Made by a program: the position numbers and the translations under genes. From assembly GCF_000383235.1 (NCBI RefSeq), contig NZ_KB910926.1, positions 62,001-126,000 on the forward strand: a stretch of 64,000 bases of DNA. The letters are read 5' to 3'. The stretch comes from Bacillus sp. 123MFChir2. GTDB lineage: Bacteria; Bacillota; Bacilli; Bacillales; Bacillaceae_G. The notes under the pieces were generated by a model. It had not been told where the DNA came from. It saw only the letters and a list, made by a program, of their open reading frames with translations, and did no database searches. Below, in pieces: positions 52,536 to 61,407 of this stretch; the stretch's first letter is position 1, and every line of letters starts with the position of its first letter.

Positions 52536-52690
52536 AGCGAGGCCGACTGTTTAGGCCTGATGGCTAAGGTTCTTTCCTGCAAAAAGTGCTCTTTACTTTT
52601 TGGCGGGGAAGGTTCTTAGACGCAAAGGCCTAGGAGGCGCAGCTAGATAAAAATAAAAGCGAAGCCACCGAGTATTCTAGTTACTAAAAT
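52536..52690 (+). repeat. Family D repeat after speB, degenerate
   Basis: AGCGAGGCCGACTGTTTAGG, GGCTAAGGTTCTTTCC, a TTTTTGGCGGGGAAGG hairpin, GGCGCAGCTAGATAA and a second AAAGCGAAGCCACCGAG start resemble the family D copy at 51482. Confidence 0.6.
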
Positions 52691-52711
52691 TAGGTGAAAA
52701 GTAAGCTTTCT

Positions 52712-52750
52712 AAAAAGGCTATTTCGAATGAATTCGAAATAGCCTTTTTT
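52712..52750 (+). terminator. Strong terminator after speB
   Basis: AAAAAGGCTATTTCGAA pairs perfectly with TTCGAAATAGCCTTTTT around four bases. Confidence 0.9.
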
Positions 52751-52761
52751 GTGTTGTTTTC

Positions 52762-52956
52762 ATATGAATCCATTTTGATTTTTCGACATATAGATTGCTG
52801 CTATATAGAAAAAAGGATTCTGCACTTGCTTTCTCCATTTGTTTAAACTTCGCATGTGGCAGAAAAGGGCCCTTACCGCTTCTATGCACGGCCAGATGCT
52901 CTTGCCCAATGAAAAAGAATGGTTTGATGTCGTTTTTAAAATTTCGATTTATATAG
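52762..52956 (+). repeat. Family A repeat, forward copy 10
   Basis: ATATGAATCCATTTTGATTT, CGACATATAGATTGCTGC, CACTTGCTTTCTCC, GCATGTGGCAGAAAAGGG, TACCGCTTCTATGCACGG, CCAGATGCTCTTGCCC, and the end TTTCGATTTATATAG. Confidence 0.85.
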
Positions 52957-53074
52957 TTAACTTTCCTTACAATGATGTAAGAAAAGTGTAAGGAAAATCG
53001 ATAGAGATTACCTTTTGTAAATTTTATACTGAGGATAATAATAAGGAAGCGTTATGTAAGAGGTGAAAAGCTTT

Positions 53075-53434
53075 ATGCGTATGATATTAAAAGTTGGAGC
53101 GGTATTTGCTATTTTATGCGGGGCAGGAGCCTGTTATTTACAAACAAAAACAGAAGGTGTGCAAGCTTTTATAGATAACTTTTTTTCAAGTAAGGAAGTA
53201 AAGGCATGTTATGCTGTGACAAATCAAGGCGAGAAAAAAGGGGATTGGTATTTGTATGCCTTTACTGCTTATGATGGAGAAGGAAATAAGCAAGTTGTGA
53301 AGAAAATGATAAACCGTGAACTGCGACGTGGAGAATATTTGAAGATCTATGCAAAAGGTAGTCAAGGTCAAGGATGGGCTGAATTGCAAGAGAATGAAGT
53401 ACCAACAAATGTGCTAGAAAAATTGAGAAAATAA
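53075..53434 (+). CDS. YxeA-family protein (DUF1093), signal-anchored
   Basis: A 119-residue protein. An N-terminal hydrophobic segment ends in CGAGACYLQ (possible lipobox or anchor). The small OB-like domain has WYLYAFTAYDGEGNKQVVKKMINRELRRGEYLKIYAKG, the YxeA signature. The function is unknown; some members sit with antibiotic-resistance ABC transporters. The ATG at 53075 follows AAGAGGTG; a GTG at 53063 overlaps that site. It stands alone between two family A repeats. Confidence 0.82.
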   Translation: MRMILKVGAVFAILCGAGACYLQTKTEGVQAFIDNFFSSKEVKACYAVTNQGEKKGDWYLYAFTAYDGEGNKQVVKKMINRELRRGEYLKIYAKGSQGQGWAELQENEVPTNVLEKLRK

Positions 53435-53438
53435 TGAA

Positions 53439-53487
53439 AAGGAGCTGACCCAAAAGAGATGTAGATGTCTTTTGAATCAGCTCCTTC
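53439..53487 (+). terminator. Two-tier hairpin after the YxeA-like gene
   Basis: AAGGAGCTGA pairs with TCAGCTCCTT and, inside it, CAAAAGA pairs with TCTTTTG. The T-run is weak. Confidence 0.6.
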
Positions 53488-53502
53488 TTACTATGTTCAC
53501 TG

Positions 53503-53706
53503 ATATATAAATACAAGTTGACTTTTTAACATCTAAGTCGCTGCTATGCAGAACAAAACGTGGCCACTACTTGCTGCCTATCTTTGTTTTAAACTTTGCA
53601 CGTGGCAGGAAAAGGAACTGACCGCCTCTATGCATAGCCAGTTGCTCTCGCCCACCGAAAAAGAAGAAGGTTTTTATGTTAGTTTTTCAATTTGCATCTA
53701 TATATA
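53503..53706 (+). repeat. Family A repeat, forward copy 11 (best preserved)
   Basis: The left end TATATAAATACAAGTTGACT and right end TCAATTTGCATCTATATATA form imperfect inverted repeats. Inside are AAGTCGCTGCTATGCAGAAC, GCACGTGGCAGGAAAAGG, CTGACCGCCTCTATGCATAG and GCTCTCGCCCACCGAAAAAG. The region is bracketed by a 16-bp direct repeat, ATGAAAAGGAGCTGAC, at 53434-53449 and 53731-53746. Confidence 0.88.
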
Positions 53707-53896
53707 TCGGTGATTCGACATGTTAAGCACATGAAAAGGAGCTGACTAGTCCCTTTTCGCGTCAGCCACTTCCTATTATTTCATAAGGTTGATGGTTAAT
53801 TAGGAAAGAAAAATTTATAAATTGTGTTTGCAAATACAGCTTTCAGCAGACAGACACCACTGTTTTTTGATATGATAGAAAGAGTCTTTTATTTTT

Positions 53897-53979
53897 AGGA
53901 AAGCTGAAGTGGCTTGCTTAGAATGAGCGGAGAAGGAAGGCGAAAAGCCGTCAAACATTCTAGCCACTGGAGCTAAAAT
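53897..53979 (+). repeat. Shortened family C-like repeat before ywiB
   Basis: AGGAAAGCTGAAGTGGCTTG at the start and CTAGCCACTGGAGCTAAAAT at the end carry complementary AGTGGCT/AGCCACT arms, compensated relative to family C. The middle is shorter. Confidence 0.65.
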
Positions 53980-54016
53980 ATGCTATACCTATAACATTTT
54001 GAAAGGTGTGCAAGAC

Positions 54017-54454
54017 GTGGAGAAGCAACTTGCAGGCTTACCAGTACAGGTTCACTTTGTAACGGAAATTCGTGAAGGAACGCGAAAGGAAACTATTGCT
54101 TTTGATGCAAATGGTCTATACTATGTAAAGGGTCAAAGTACATATGTAACGTTTCAAGAACTGAACGAACAAGGCGAAGTGAAGACAATTATTAAAATCC
54201 AAGATGATCAAGTTCTCATTATGCGTTCCGGTGCTGTTTCGATGCGCCAAACTCATAAAAAAGGTGAGTGGACAACAGGGACGTATACAAGTGAGCTTGG
54301 AACGTTTGCATTGCAAACAAAAACAGATAACGTCCTTTTTAAATGGTCGGAAGAAAAGAAAAAGGGACAACTCTTTCTAACGTATGCATTGCTTCTAAGT
54401 GAACAAGAAGCAGGCCGATATACAATTACCATTAATCTTAAGGAGGCACAATAA
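54017..54454 (+). CDS. ywiB: YwiB-family protein (DUF1934)
   Basis: A 145-residue calycin-like beta-barrel protein. [12 protein letters not shown] at the start, [37 protein letters not shown] and [16 protein letters not shown] follow the DUF1934 pattern seen in B. subtilis YwiB. The function is unknown. The GTG at 54017 has AAAGGTG eight bases upstream; a TTG at 53999 is possible but lacks a site. It overlaps argS by one base (TAATG), as ywiB-argS in B. subtilis. Confidence 0.87.
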   Translation: MEKQLAGLPVQVHFVTEIREGTRKETIAFDANGLYYVKGQSTYVTFQELNEQGEVKTIIKIQDDQVLIMRSGAVSMRQTHKKGEWTTGTYTSELGTFALQTKTDNVLFKWSEEKKKGQLFLTYALLLSEQEAGRYTITINLKEAQ

Positions 54455-56124
54455 TGAACTCTTTAGAACAAGTAAAAGAACTCATTAAAGAGGAAATTAA
54501 AGCTGCTGTAATAAAAGCAGAATTAGCAACAGAAGAACAAATTACAAACGTTATATTAGAAACACCGAAAGATAAAGCAAATGGTGACTTCTCTACAAAT
54601 GCGGCAATGCAACTTGCACGTGTAGCGAAAAAAGCACCTCGTATGATTGCAGAAGAATTAGTTGCAAATTTTGATAAAGCAAAAGCTTCTATTGAAAAAA
54701 TTGAAATTGCTGGCCCTGGTTTTATTAACTTCTATATGGATAACAGCTATTTAACAGATTTAATACCTACAATTATTACAGCTGGCGAAGCATATGGTGA
54801 AACAAACACAGGTAAGAGCGAAAAAGTACAAGTTGAATTCGTCTCTGCAAACCCAACGGGCGACCTGCACTTAGGTCATGCGCGCGGAGCAGCAGTTGGT
54901 GATACTCTATGTAACGTATTAGCAAAAGCAGGCTACGATGTATCTCGTGAATATTATATTAATGATGCAGGTAATCAAATTCATAACTTAGCGCTTTCTG
55001 TTGAAGCTCGTTACATGCAAGCGTTAGGTTTAGAGAAAGAAATGCCAGAAGACGGTTACCACGGTGCTGATATTATCGGAATTGGTAAGCGCCTTGCAGA
55101 AGAATTCGGTGATCGTTACGTGCATGTAGATGCAGCAGAAAGCTATGAGTTCTATCGTCAGTACGGTTTAAAATATGAATTAGAAAAGCTTCAAAAGGAC
55201 TTAGGAAGTTTCCATGTGAATTTTGATGTTTGGTATTCTGAAACATCATTATATAAAAACGGTAAAATTGATGAGGCTCTTGCAGTATTAAAAGAGCGCG
55301 GTGAAGTGTTTGAAGAAGAAGGCGCAACATGGTTCCGTTCTACAACTTACGGCGATGATAAAGACCGCGTATTAATTAAAAACGATGGTTCTTACACATA
55401 CTTAACGCCGGATATTGCGTATCATCGTGATAAATTAGAGCGCGGTTTTGATAAATTAATCAACATTTGGGGTGCTGACCACCACGGTTACATTCCTCGT
55501 ATGAAAGCGGCAATTCAAGCGCTTGGATACGATAAAGATACATTAGAAGTAGAAATCATCCAAATGGTACAACTATACCAAAACGGTGAAAAAGTGAAAA
55601 TGAGTAAACGTACAGGTAAAGCTGTTACACTTCGTGAGCTTATGGAAGAAGTGGGCGTGGATGCAATGCGTTACTTCTTTGCGATGCGTAGCGGTGACTC
55701 TCATTTAGACTTTGATATGGACTTAGCAGTATCAAAATCAAATGAAAACCCTGTATACTATGCGCAATACGCACATGCACGCGTATGCAGTATTCTTCGT
55801 CAAGGTGAAGAACTTGGTTTAGCTGCAGGAGGCGATGTTAACTACAAACTAGTTGCTTCTGAAAAAGAAGTAGACTTATTAAAGAAACTAGGCGAATTCC
55901 CGGCAGCGGTTGCAGAAGCAGCACAAAAACGCCTGCCACATCGCATTACAAGCTATGCATTTGATTTAGCCGCAGCGCTTCATAGCTTCTACAATGCAGA
56001 AAAAGTATTAAACCAAGACAATGTGGAATTAAGTAAAGCTCGTTATGATTTAATGCGTGCAGTACGTATTACCCTTCAAAATGCATTAGCATTAGTTGGA
56101 GTATCTGCACCAGAGAAGATGTAA
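54454..56124 (+). CDS. argS: Arginyl-tRNA synthetase
   Basis: A 556-residue class I aminoacyl-tRNA synthetase. The N-terminal Add1 domain is followed by [19 protein letters not shown] (HIGH motif as LGHA, about residues 128-146), [21 protein letters not shown] (KMSK motif, about 385), and a C-terminal anticodon-binding DALR domain. It charges tRNA-Arg and starts directly on the ywiB stop. Strong codon bias is visible. Confidence 0.97.
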   Translation: MNSLEQVKELIKEEIKAAVIKAELATEEQITNVILETPKDKANGDFSTNAAMQLARVAKKAPRMIAEELVANFDKAKASIEKIEIAGPGFINFYMDNSYLTDLIPTIITAGEAYGETNTGKSEKVQVEFVSANPTGDLHLGHARGAAVGDTLCNVLAKAGYDVSREYYINDAGNQIHNLALSVEARYMQALGLEKEMPEDGYHGADIIGIGKRLAEEFGDRYVHVDAAESYEFYRQYGLKYELEKLQKDLGSFHVNFDVWYSETSLYKNGKIDEALAVLKERGEVFEEEGATWFRSTTYGDDKDRVLIKNDGSYTYLTPDIAYHRDKLERGFDKLINIWGADHHGYIPRMKAAIQALGYDKDTLEVEIIQMVQLYQNGEKVKMSKRTGKAVTLRELMEEVGVDAMRYFFAMRSGDSHLDFDMDLAVSKSNENPVYYAQYAHARVCSILRQGEELGLAAGGDVNYKLVASEKEVDLLKKLGEFPAAVAEAAQKRLPHRITSYAFDLAAALHSFYNAEKVLNQDNVELSKARYDLMRAVRITLQNALALVGVSAPEKM

Positions 56125-56156
56125 TGAAGAAAATATCTATTTCGAAATAATATAAA

Positions 56157-56190
56157 AATATCTGATCAGTCGATGGACTGATTAGATATT
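56157..56190 (+). terminator. Hairpin 1 after argS
   Basis: AATATCTGATCAGTC pairs with GACTGATTAGATATT (one wobble pair) around GATG. No T-run. Confidence 0.5.
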
Positions 56191-56199
56191 AAAGAAATG

Positions 56200-56238
56200 A
56201 AGCAGCGCGCATCGACCCTCAGTCGATGCGCGCTGCTT
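56200..56238. terminator. GC-rich 17-bp hairpin after argS
   Basis: AAGCAGCGCGCATCGAC pairs perfectly with GTCGATGCGCGCTGCTT around CCTCA. A strong stop for transcription from either side, though the T-run is short. Confidence 0.7.
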
Positions 56239-56252
56239 TGTAGTTACTTTGG

Positions 56253-56342
56253 ATTTATCCCGCTATTCGAGGGCAGTAATACTCCCGCCTCAAAATTCAG
56301 CGAGGATGAAGAAAACTCCACTGATTAAAGTTTTACTTTATA
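56253..56342 (-). repeat. Family B repeat, partial reverse copy
   Basis: ATTTATCCCGCTATTCGAGG, GCAGTAATACTCCCGCCTC, AAAATTCAGCGAGG, then CTCCACTGATTAAAGTTTTA. It is the complement of the 25249 copy with the GGGCAGTTTATC part missing. Confidence 0.75.
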
Positions 56343-56359
56343 TAACCGTGTGTTTTTGC

Positions 56360-57106
56360 TTATAGCGTTGTTAAAATAATTGGTTCACCGCGAGTTACAA
56401 CGATTGTATGCTCACACTGTGCAACTAGGCTTTTATCTGGTGTGACAAATGTCCAGTCATCATCACCGCGTTCGATAATATGATCTGCGCCCATTGATAC
56501 GAATGGTTCTACTGCTAAGACAAGTCCGTCTTTTAAGAGAGCGCTATCCATTGGATCGAAATAGTTTAAAATATGGTTTGGTGCTTCGTGTAGGCTAATG
56601 CCAATGCCGTGTCCCGTTAAGTTTTGAATGACTGTATAGCCATTTTTACGAGCATCATTGGCAACTGCACGGCCAATTTGGTTTTGTTTTGCACCAGCTT
56701 TTACTTTTTTCATCGCTGCCCAAAATGCACTTTCAGCAGCAGCGCAAAGTTTTTCTTTTGCTTCGTCTTGCCCAAGAACAAATGAAATACCTGTATCTGC
56801 ATAGTAACCACCAAGTGCCGCAGATACGTCGACGTTTACTAAGTCGCCCTCTTTTAGAACGCGGTCTCCTGGGATGCCGTGCGCAACTTCTTCATTGACG
56901 CTAATGCAAGTTGTACCTGGAAAATTATATTCTTTTTCAGGTGCAGAAATAGCACCGTGCTCATCTAATACCTTCTTACCAATTAAATCAAGCTCTTTCG
57001 TTGTCATGCCTGGCTTTGCTTGTTTTTTCATTTCCTCGCGAGCAAGCGCAACGATGCGGCCAATTTTTCGTAAGCCTTCTAAATCTTGTTCATTGCGAAT
57101 AATCAT
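56360..57106 (-). CDS. map: Methionine aminopeptidase, type I
   Basis: A 248-residue M24A peptidase. The five metal ligands are recognisable: the Asp pair in VNVDVSAALGGYYADTGISF, His in LTGHGIGISLHEAPN, Glu in AVEPFV and Glu in QCEHTIVVT. It removes N-terminal Met. The ATG at 57106 starts MIIRNEQDLEGLRK; longer frames lack a site. The chromosome very likely has another map in the ribosomal-protein cluster, so this would be a second copy. Confidence 0.93.
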   Translation of the reverse strand: MIIRNEQDLEGLRKIGRIVALAREEMKKQAKPGMTTKELDLIGKKVLDEHGAISAPEKEYNFPGTTCISVNEEVAHGIPGDRVLKEGDLVNVDVSAALGGYYADTGISFVLGQDEAKEKLCAAAESAFWAAMKKVKAGAKQNQIGRAVANDARKNGYTVIQNLTGHGIGISLHEAPNHILNYFDPMDSALLKDGLVLAVEPFVSMGADHIIERGDDDWTFVTPDKSLVAQCEHTIVVTRGEPIILTTL

Positions 57107-57300
57107 GAAAACCACTGTCCTTCCTCGAATGTACATCTTATATGATTGTATCATGTTTATTTTTGTCCTGCTACTGACGTGGGAAGTCACCCATTTCAAG
57201 ATTTCATGACATTTGTCATATTCATGTCATGACGTATCGTACTGTTTTCCAGCTCTTCCAATTTATACAATATAAATGTAAGAACGACGGAGGTGGAGAA

Positions 57301-58203
57301 ATGAAGCAAATAATTGAAGTAAACGGTGTTTCAAAAACATTTAAACATAAAAAAGCAGTCAATAACGTTTCATTTACAGTAGCGAAAGGGGAAATCGTTG
57401 CATTACTTGGCCCAAACGGAGCTGGTAAAACGACAACTATTTCGATGATGCTCGGATTAAGGGAACCCTCAGAAGGAAACATTTCAATCTTTGGTAAGAG
57501 CCCAAAACACCGAGATGTTCGCAATCGCCTAGGAGCAATGCTACAAGAAGTGAGCGTCATTGATAGCGTGTCAGTAGAAGAAGCAATTGACTTGTTTCGT
57601 AGTTATTATACGAATCCAATTGCAAAAGAAACATTACTTCAGCTATCTAATTTAGCATCAGAAAGAAAAGAGCAATGCGAAAAGCTATCGGGCGGTCAAA
57701 AAAGACGTTTAAATTTTGCGCTCGCACTTGCCGGAAATCCTGATTTGCTTTTCTTAGATGAACCAACAGTAGGGATGGACATTACGTCTAGAAAAAGCTT
57801 TTGGGATACAATTCGGAAATTAGCGGATGAAGGAAAAACAATCATTTTAACGACCCATTATTTAGAAGAAGCGGATGCATTAGCAGATCGGATTTTATTA
57901 TTTGGTAACGGCAAAATCATTGCTGATGGTACGCCAGATGAAATGAAAGCAACGATTTCTCAAAAAACAATCTCGTTTTATGTAAAAGAGGAATTGCCAA
58001 CGAGTATGCTTCGCAGCTTACCTCACGTTACAAGTGTTCAGTGGCATGAAAAACGTGTGGTGCTGACAACAGATGATACGGATACTACGCTTCGAGAAAT
58101 TTTTTATAAAAACTTACCTGTTATGGATATTGCTGTTGAGCGCGGCAGCTTGGATGAAGCTTTTGAACAATTTGTCGCAAATCAGAAGGAGGAAATCGCA
58201 TGA
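57301..58203 (+). CDS. yvfR: ABC transporter ATP-binding protein, YvfR-like
   Basis: A 300-residue ATPase with Walker A LGPNGAGKTTT, signature KLSGGQKRRLNFALAL, Walker B LLFLDEPTVGMD and switch TTHYLEEAD. A C-terminal extension (about residues 215-300) is typical of DrrA-type drug exporters. The gene order ATPase, permease, kinase, regulator equals B. subtilis yvfRSTU. GGAGGTGG precedes the ATG. It overlaps the permease start by 4 bp. Confidence 0.88.
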   Translation: MKQIIEVNGVSKTFKHKKAVNNVSFTVAKGEIVALLGPNGAGKTTTISMMLGLREPSEGNISIFGKSPKHRDVRNRLGAMLQEVSVIDSVSVEEAIDLFRSYYTNPIAKETLLQLSNLASERKEQCEKLSGGQKRRLNFALALAGNPDLLFLDEPTVGMDITSRKSFWDTIRKLADEGKTIILTTHYLEEADALADRILLFGNGKIIADGTPDEMKATISQKTISFYVKEELPTSMLRSLPHVTSVQWHEKRVVLTTDDTDTTLREIFYKNLPVMDIAVERGSLDEAFEQFVANQKEEIA

Positions 58204-58934
58204 GAGCGTTTTGGATGCAATGTAAAATAGAAATATTACGTACGTTTCGAAATAAATTATTTATCTTTTTTTCATTATTAATGCCAGTTATGTTTTATTA
58301 CATTTTCACAAACGTGGTGTCAGTGCCACAAAACGGAGATGCATGGAAGGCACATTATTTAATTTCAATGGCTACTTTTAGTATTGTGGGAACAGCGCTC
58401 TTTAGTTTTGGTGTTCGTCTGTCACAAGAAAGAGGGCAAGGATGGACGCAGCTTTTACAAATTACACCGCTGCCAGAGGGAGTATATTTATCAGCAAAAG
58501 TTATTGCTCAAACGGTTGTAAATGCTTTTTCAATTGTAGTTATTTTCATCGCAGGTATCGTTATTAATGATGTACAGTTAACAATTGGACAGTGGATTAG
58601 CGCGGGGTTATGGTTATTGATTGGTGTTACGCCATTTTTAGCACTTGGAACGGTGATTGGTTCGATTAAGAAAGCTGATGCTGCTACGGGACTTGCGAAT
58701 ATGTTAAATATGTGTTTAGCGATTTTAGGCGGCTTGTGGATGCCAATTGAAGTGCTTCCGAAGACGTTAAGAAGCATCGGAGAATGGATGCCGACATATC
58801 ATTTTGGAAGTGGAGCTTGGGACATTGTTGCTGGAAAAACAATTGGCTGGGAAAATGCAGAAATTTTAGGAGGTTATTTTATCGCTTTTGTTGTACTATC
58901 GGTATATATAAGAAAAAGACAGGAAGCGGTATAA
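58200..58934 (+). CDS. yvfS: ABC-2 type permease, YvfS-like
   Basis: A 244-residue membrane protein with six helices. VRLSQERGQGWTQLLQITPLPEGVYLSAK is the ABC-2 signature, and LGGLWMPIEVLPKTLRSIGEWMPTYHFG the C-terminal one. Forms an exporter with the ATPase upstream. The cargo is unknown. Confidence 0.88.
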   Translation: MRAFWMQCKIEILRTFRNKLFIFFSLLMPVMFYYIFTNVVSVPQNGDAWKAHYLISMATFSIVGTALFSFGVRLSQERGQGWTQLLQITPLPEGVYLSAKVIAQTVVNAFSIVVIFIAGIVINDVQLTIGQWISAGLWLLIGVTPFLALGTVIGSIKKADAATGLANMLNMCLAILGGLWMPIEVLPKTLRSIGEWMPTYHFGSGAWDIVAGKTIGWENAEILGGYFIAFVVLSVYIRKRQEAV

Positions 58935-58935
58935 A

Positions 58936-60063
58936 ATGATGGAAAAGAAGCAGTTTGAACTCTTTCCAAAGCATATGGGAATTTTCCCTTATATATGGCT
59001 TGTATACTTGTTGTATCCTCTTTACAACTTGATGGGGCAATCAGGGTGGAAATTGATATTAGGAGGCGGAATGCTAATAATCTTTCTTATTGCATACCGC
59101 CAGCTTTATTTTGTGCCAAAAAATTTTGTTATGTGGGCTTGTATTCAATTGGTGATTACATTCTTATTTGGTACATTTTATGACCTATCTATGATTTTCT
59201 TTGGATTCTATACAGCAAATGCAATGGGATTTGCAGCAACAAAAAAACAATTTCGATTGTTATTTTTCCTTTTAATCGTAATGATTGGTTCGTTTATGTT
59301 GGTGAACATGCGTGAGTTTACAAACGCGTCTGCTATAACTACAATTCCGATGTTTATTTTAATGATCGTGACACCGTTTGGTATGCGGAATTTTAACCAG
59401 AAAAAAGTATTAAGAACACAATTAAGTGAAGCAAATGAACAAATTCGCGATTTAGTAAAGCGCGAAGAACGACAACGTATTGCAAGAGATTTACATGATA
59501 CGTTAGGACATACGTTATCGCTTATTACATTAAAAAGTCAGCTTGTTGAAAAGCTTATTGTGAAAAATCCAGAACGAGCTTGTTTAGAGGCGAAGGAAAT
59601 TACGCAAACATCTAGAACAGCGTTAAAACAATTGCGGGAATTAATTTCTGATATGCGGATGATTACCGTCGAAGAAGAGCTAGAGCAAGTGAAGGTGATT
59701 CTTCAAGCTGCTAGCATATCGCTTGAGGTGCAACTGGAGGCGAGTACGGATGTATTATCACCGTTAGAACAAAACATTGTAGGGATGTGTTTGCGTGAAG
59801 CGGTGACCAATATTGTGAAGCATAGTAAAGCAACAGAGTGCACGATTACATTATTTGAAGAACAAGGGAAATTGATCGTGAAAGTAAAGGATAATGGTGT
59901 TGGGTTACAAAAAAATCACGATGGGAATGGTATTCTTGGCATGAGGGAGCGATTGGCTCTTATTGATGGATTACTTAAATTACATGATGTTCATAATGGA
60001 ACGATGTTAACGATACGTGTTCCAATTGTCATACGAACAGGGAAAGAAGGCGCGCGTGCATGA
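58936..60063 (+). CDS. yvfT: Sensor histidine kinase, YvfT-like (DesK/NarL class)
   Basis: A 375-residue kinase. Five or six N-terminal membrane helices (to about residue 155) lack a large extracellular domain, as in intramembrane-sensing kinases. The HisKA_3 box RIARDLHDTLGHTLSLITLK carries the phosphorylated His (about 188), and the ATPase domain shows CLREAVTNIVKHSKA and KDNGVGL...GNGILGMRERL. A second ATG lies at 58939. It overlaps the regulator gene by 4 bp. Probably senses a membrane stress or the cargo of the linked exporter. Confidence 0.9.
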   Translation: MMEKKQFELFPKHMGIFPYIWLVYLLYPLYNLMGQSGWKLILGGGMLIIFLIAYRQLYFVPKNFVMWACIQLVITFLFGTFYDLSMIFFGFYTANAMGFAATKKQFRLLFFLLIVMIGSFMLVNMREFTNASAITTIPMFILMIVTPFGMRNFNQKKVLRTQLSEANEQIRDLVKREERQRIARDLHDTLGHTLSLITLKSQLVEKLIVKNPERACLEAKEITQTSRTALKQLRELISDMRMITVEEELEQVKVILQAASISLEVQLEASTDVLSPLEQNIVGMCLREAVTNIVKHSKATECTITLFEEQGKLIVKVKDNGVGLQKNHDGNGILGMRERLALIDGLLKLHDVHNGTMLTIRVPIVIRTGKEGARA

Positions 60064-60662
60064 TTCGAATTATTATTGCAGAAGATCAACGTATGCTTCG
60101 CGGAGCATTAGGAGCTTTACTGGATTTAGAGGATGACATTGAAGTTGTTGGACAAGCGGAAAATGGAGAAGAGGCTTTGAAGCTAATTGAAACATTACAG
60201 CCGGATATTAGTATTATGGACATTGAAATGCCGATTCAAAGCGGGCTGGATGTTGCTGAAACGTTACGGAAGCAAAAATTACCATGCAAAGTTATGATTT
60301 TAACAACATTTGCTCGTCCTGGTTATTTTGAACGCGCAATGAAAGCAAATGTTCATGGGTATTTGTTAAAAGATAGTCCGAGTGAAGATCTTGCAGCAGC
60401 GATTCGTAATGTTATGAATGAAAAACGAGAAATTTCTCCTGAGCTTATGTTTGGACTTTGGCAAGAGCAAAATCCTTTAACAGATAGGGAAAAAGAAGTT
60501 CTTCTATTAGCGAAAGAAGGAAAGACGACAAATGAAATCGCCAAAACACTATACCTTTCATCTGGGACTGTTCGAAATTATATTTCGGATATTTTAACGA
60601 AGCTAGATGCAAAAAATCGGATTGAGGCGATTGGAATTGCCGAGGAAAAAGGTTGGATATAA
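60060..60662 (+). CDS. yvfU: NarL/LuxR-type response regulator, YvfU-like
   Basis: A 200-residue regulator. The receiver has the acidic pair E8-D9, phospho-acceptor Asp54 (DISIMDIEMP) and Lys in HGYLLKDSP. The LuxR helix-turn-helix is LTDREKEVLLLAKEGKTTNEIAKTL to NRIEAIGIAEEKGWI. It is the last gene of the ABC/two-component operon and is expected to control that operon. A strong terminator follows. Confidence 0.92.
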   Translation: MIRIIIAEDQRMLRGALGALLDLEDDIEVVGQAENGEEALKLIETLQPDISIMDIEMPIQSGLDVAETLRKQKLPCKVMILTTFARPGYFERAMKANVHGYLLKDSPSEDLAAAIRNVMNEKREISPELMFGLWQEQNPLTDREKEVLLLAKEGKTTNEIAKTLYLSSGTVRNYISDILTKLDAKNRIEAIGIAEEKGWI

Positions 60663-60704
60663 AAAAAGATGTTTACCAATGTGAATCGGTAAACATCTTT
60701 TTTT
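60661..60704. terminator. Terminator of the yvfRSTU-like operon
   Basis: AAAAGATGTTTACC pairs with GGTAAACATCTTTT around ten bases, with A and T runs. It abuts the nprB relic. Confidence 0.88.
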
Positions 60705-61290
60705 ACCATTTTTTCTTGGAATAATATTTCACTATTAACAATTTGACTATTTTTTGTATATGCAAATATAATAATGTATGCATATATGTAACTGCCGTCT
60801 TGTTTTTTATAAATGACAGTTTCACTAGTAAATCCTTTTCTAATGCATCGTTTAGAACTTGAAGAGCATTTCGTAAGAAAGTTTTTACTTCATTTTTCGA
60901 CAAAAAATTTGTTATAGTAAGATTAGATTGTCGTGCTAAATTTTGGGCAGCCTTGATGCTGACAGTTGTAATTACTCCATTTTTATCTACTTTTATAATT
61001 AAGTCTTGGCCGTATACTTTGTAGCTTTTATAAGTTTGGGTAAGACGTACTTCTGTTTGATTTTCTTTTGTTTCTTTATTTGTTAGTTGGAAATCAACAT
61101 TGTTTTCAGTAGTAATTTGTTCTTGTTGTGCTTTTGCCCCTTGTACTTCACCTTTTAAGTATTTTTTCGCGACGTTTTCTTTCGTATCGGTTTGGGGGTC
61201 TGTTAGTTTTCCGATTGTTAGACTAGGCTGAGCGACGTCAACTGTTACTTGGTTCTTATTCATTTCTTGAGCATGAATTGTAAGAGGAAA
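60703..61290 (-). pseudogene. nprB: Relic of a neutral protease gene (NprB-type bacillolysin), prodomain only
   Basis: The frame encodes about 190 residues that resemble a thermolysin-family propeptide: an FTP domain (VRLTQTYKSYKVYGQDLIIKVDKNG) and a PepSY-like part (KNEVKTFLRNALQ, EKDLLVKLSFIKNKTAVTYM). The catalytic M4 domain with HExxH is absent. Upstream of the first ATG, in-frame codons read FPLTIHAQE, which looks like the end of a signal peptide, but no start codon or hydrophobic core remains. In B. cereus nprB lies next to plcR and points away from it, as here. Both ends are therefore lost. Confidence 0.75.
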
Positions 61291-61310
61291 TTGCTGAATT
61301 TTATATAAAT

Positions 61311-61326
61311 TATGCAGTATTTCATA
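61311..61326. promoter_or_regulatory. PlcR box between the nprB relic and plcR
   Basis: TATGCAGTATTTCATA is a full match to the PlcR-box consensus TATGnAnnnnTnCATA. It lies 82 bp before plcR, where it would give PlcR autocontrol and formerly nprB activation. Confidence 0.9.
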
Positions 61327-61407
61327 TAGAAAATTGTCAAAATGACATTATTGTAGCGGTATGGCCAGTTTTCAACTAAATTGCTATAAACGGGATGGTG
61401 GACGAAT

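Noticed and set aside
7241-53706. CRISPR array as an explanation for the repeats
   Set aside because: Repeat units are about 200 bp, occur in both orientations and are spread over 46 kb with unrelated gene neighbours. No short direct repeats with uniform spacers or cas genes were seen.
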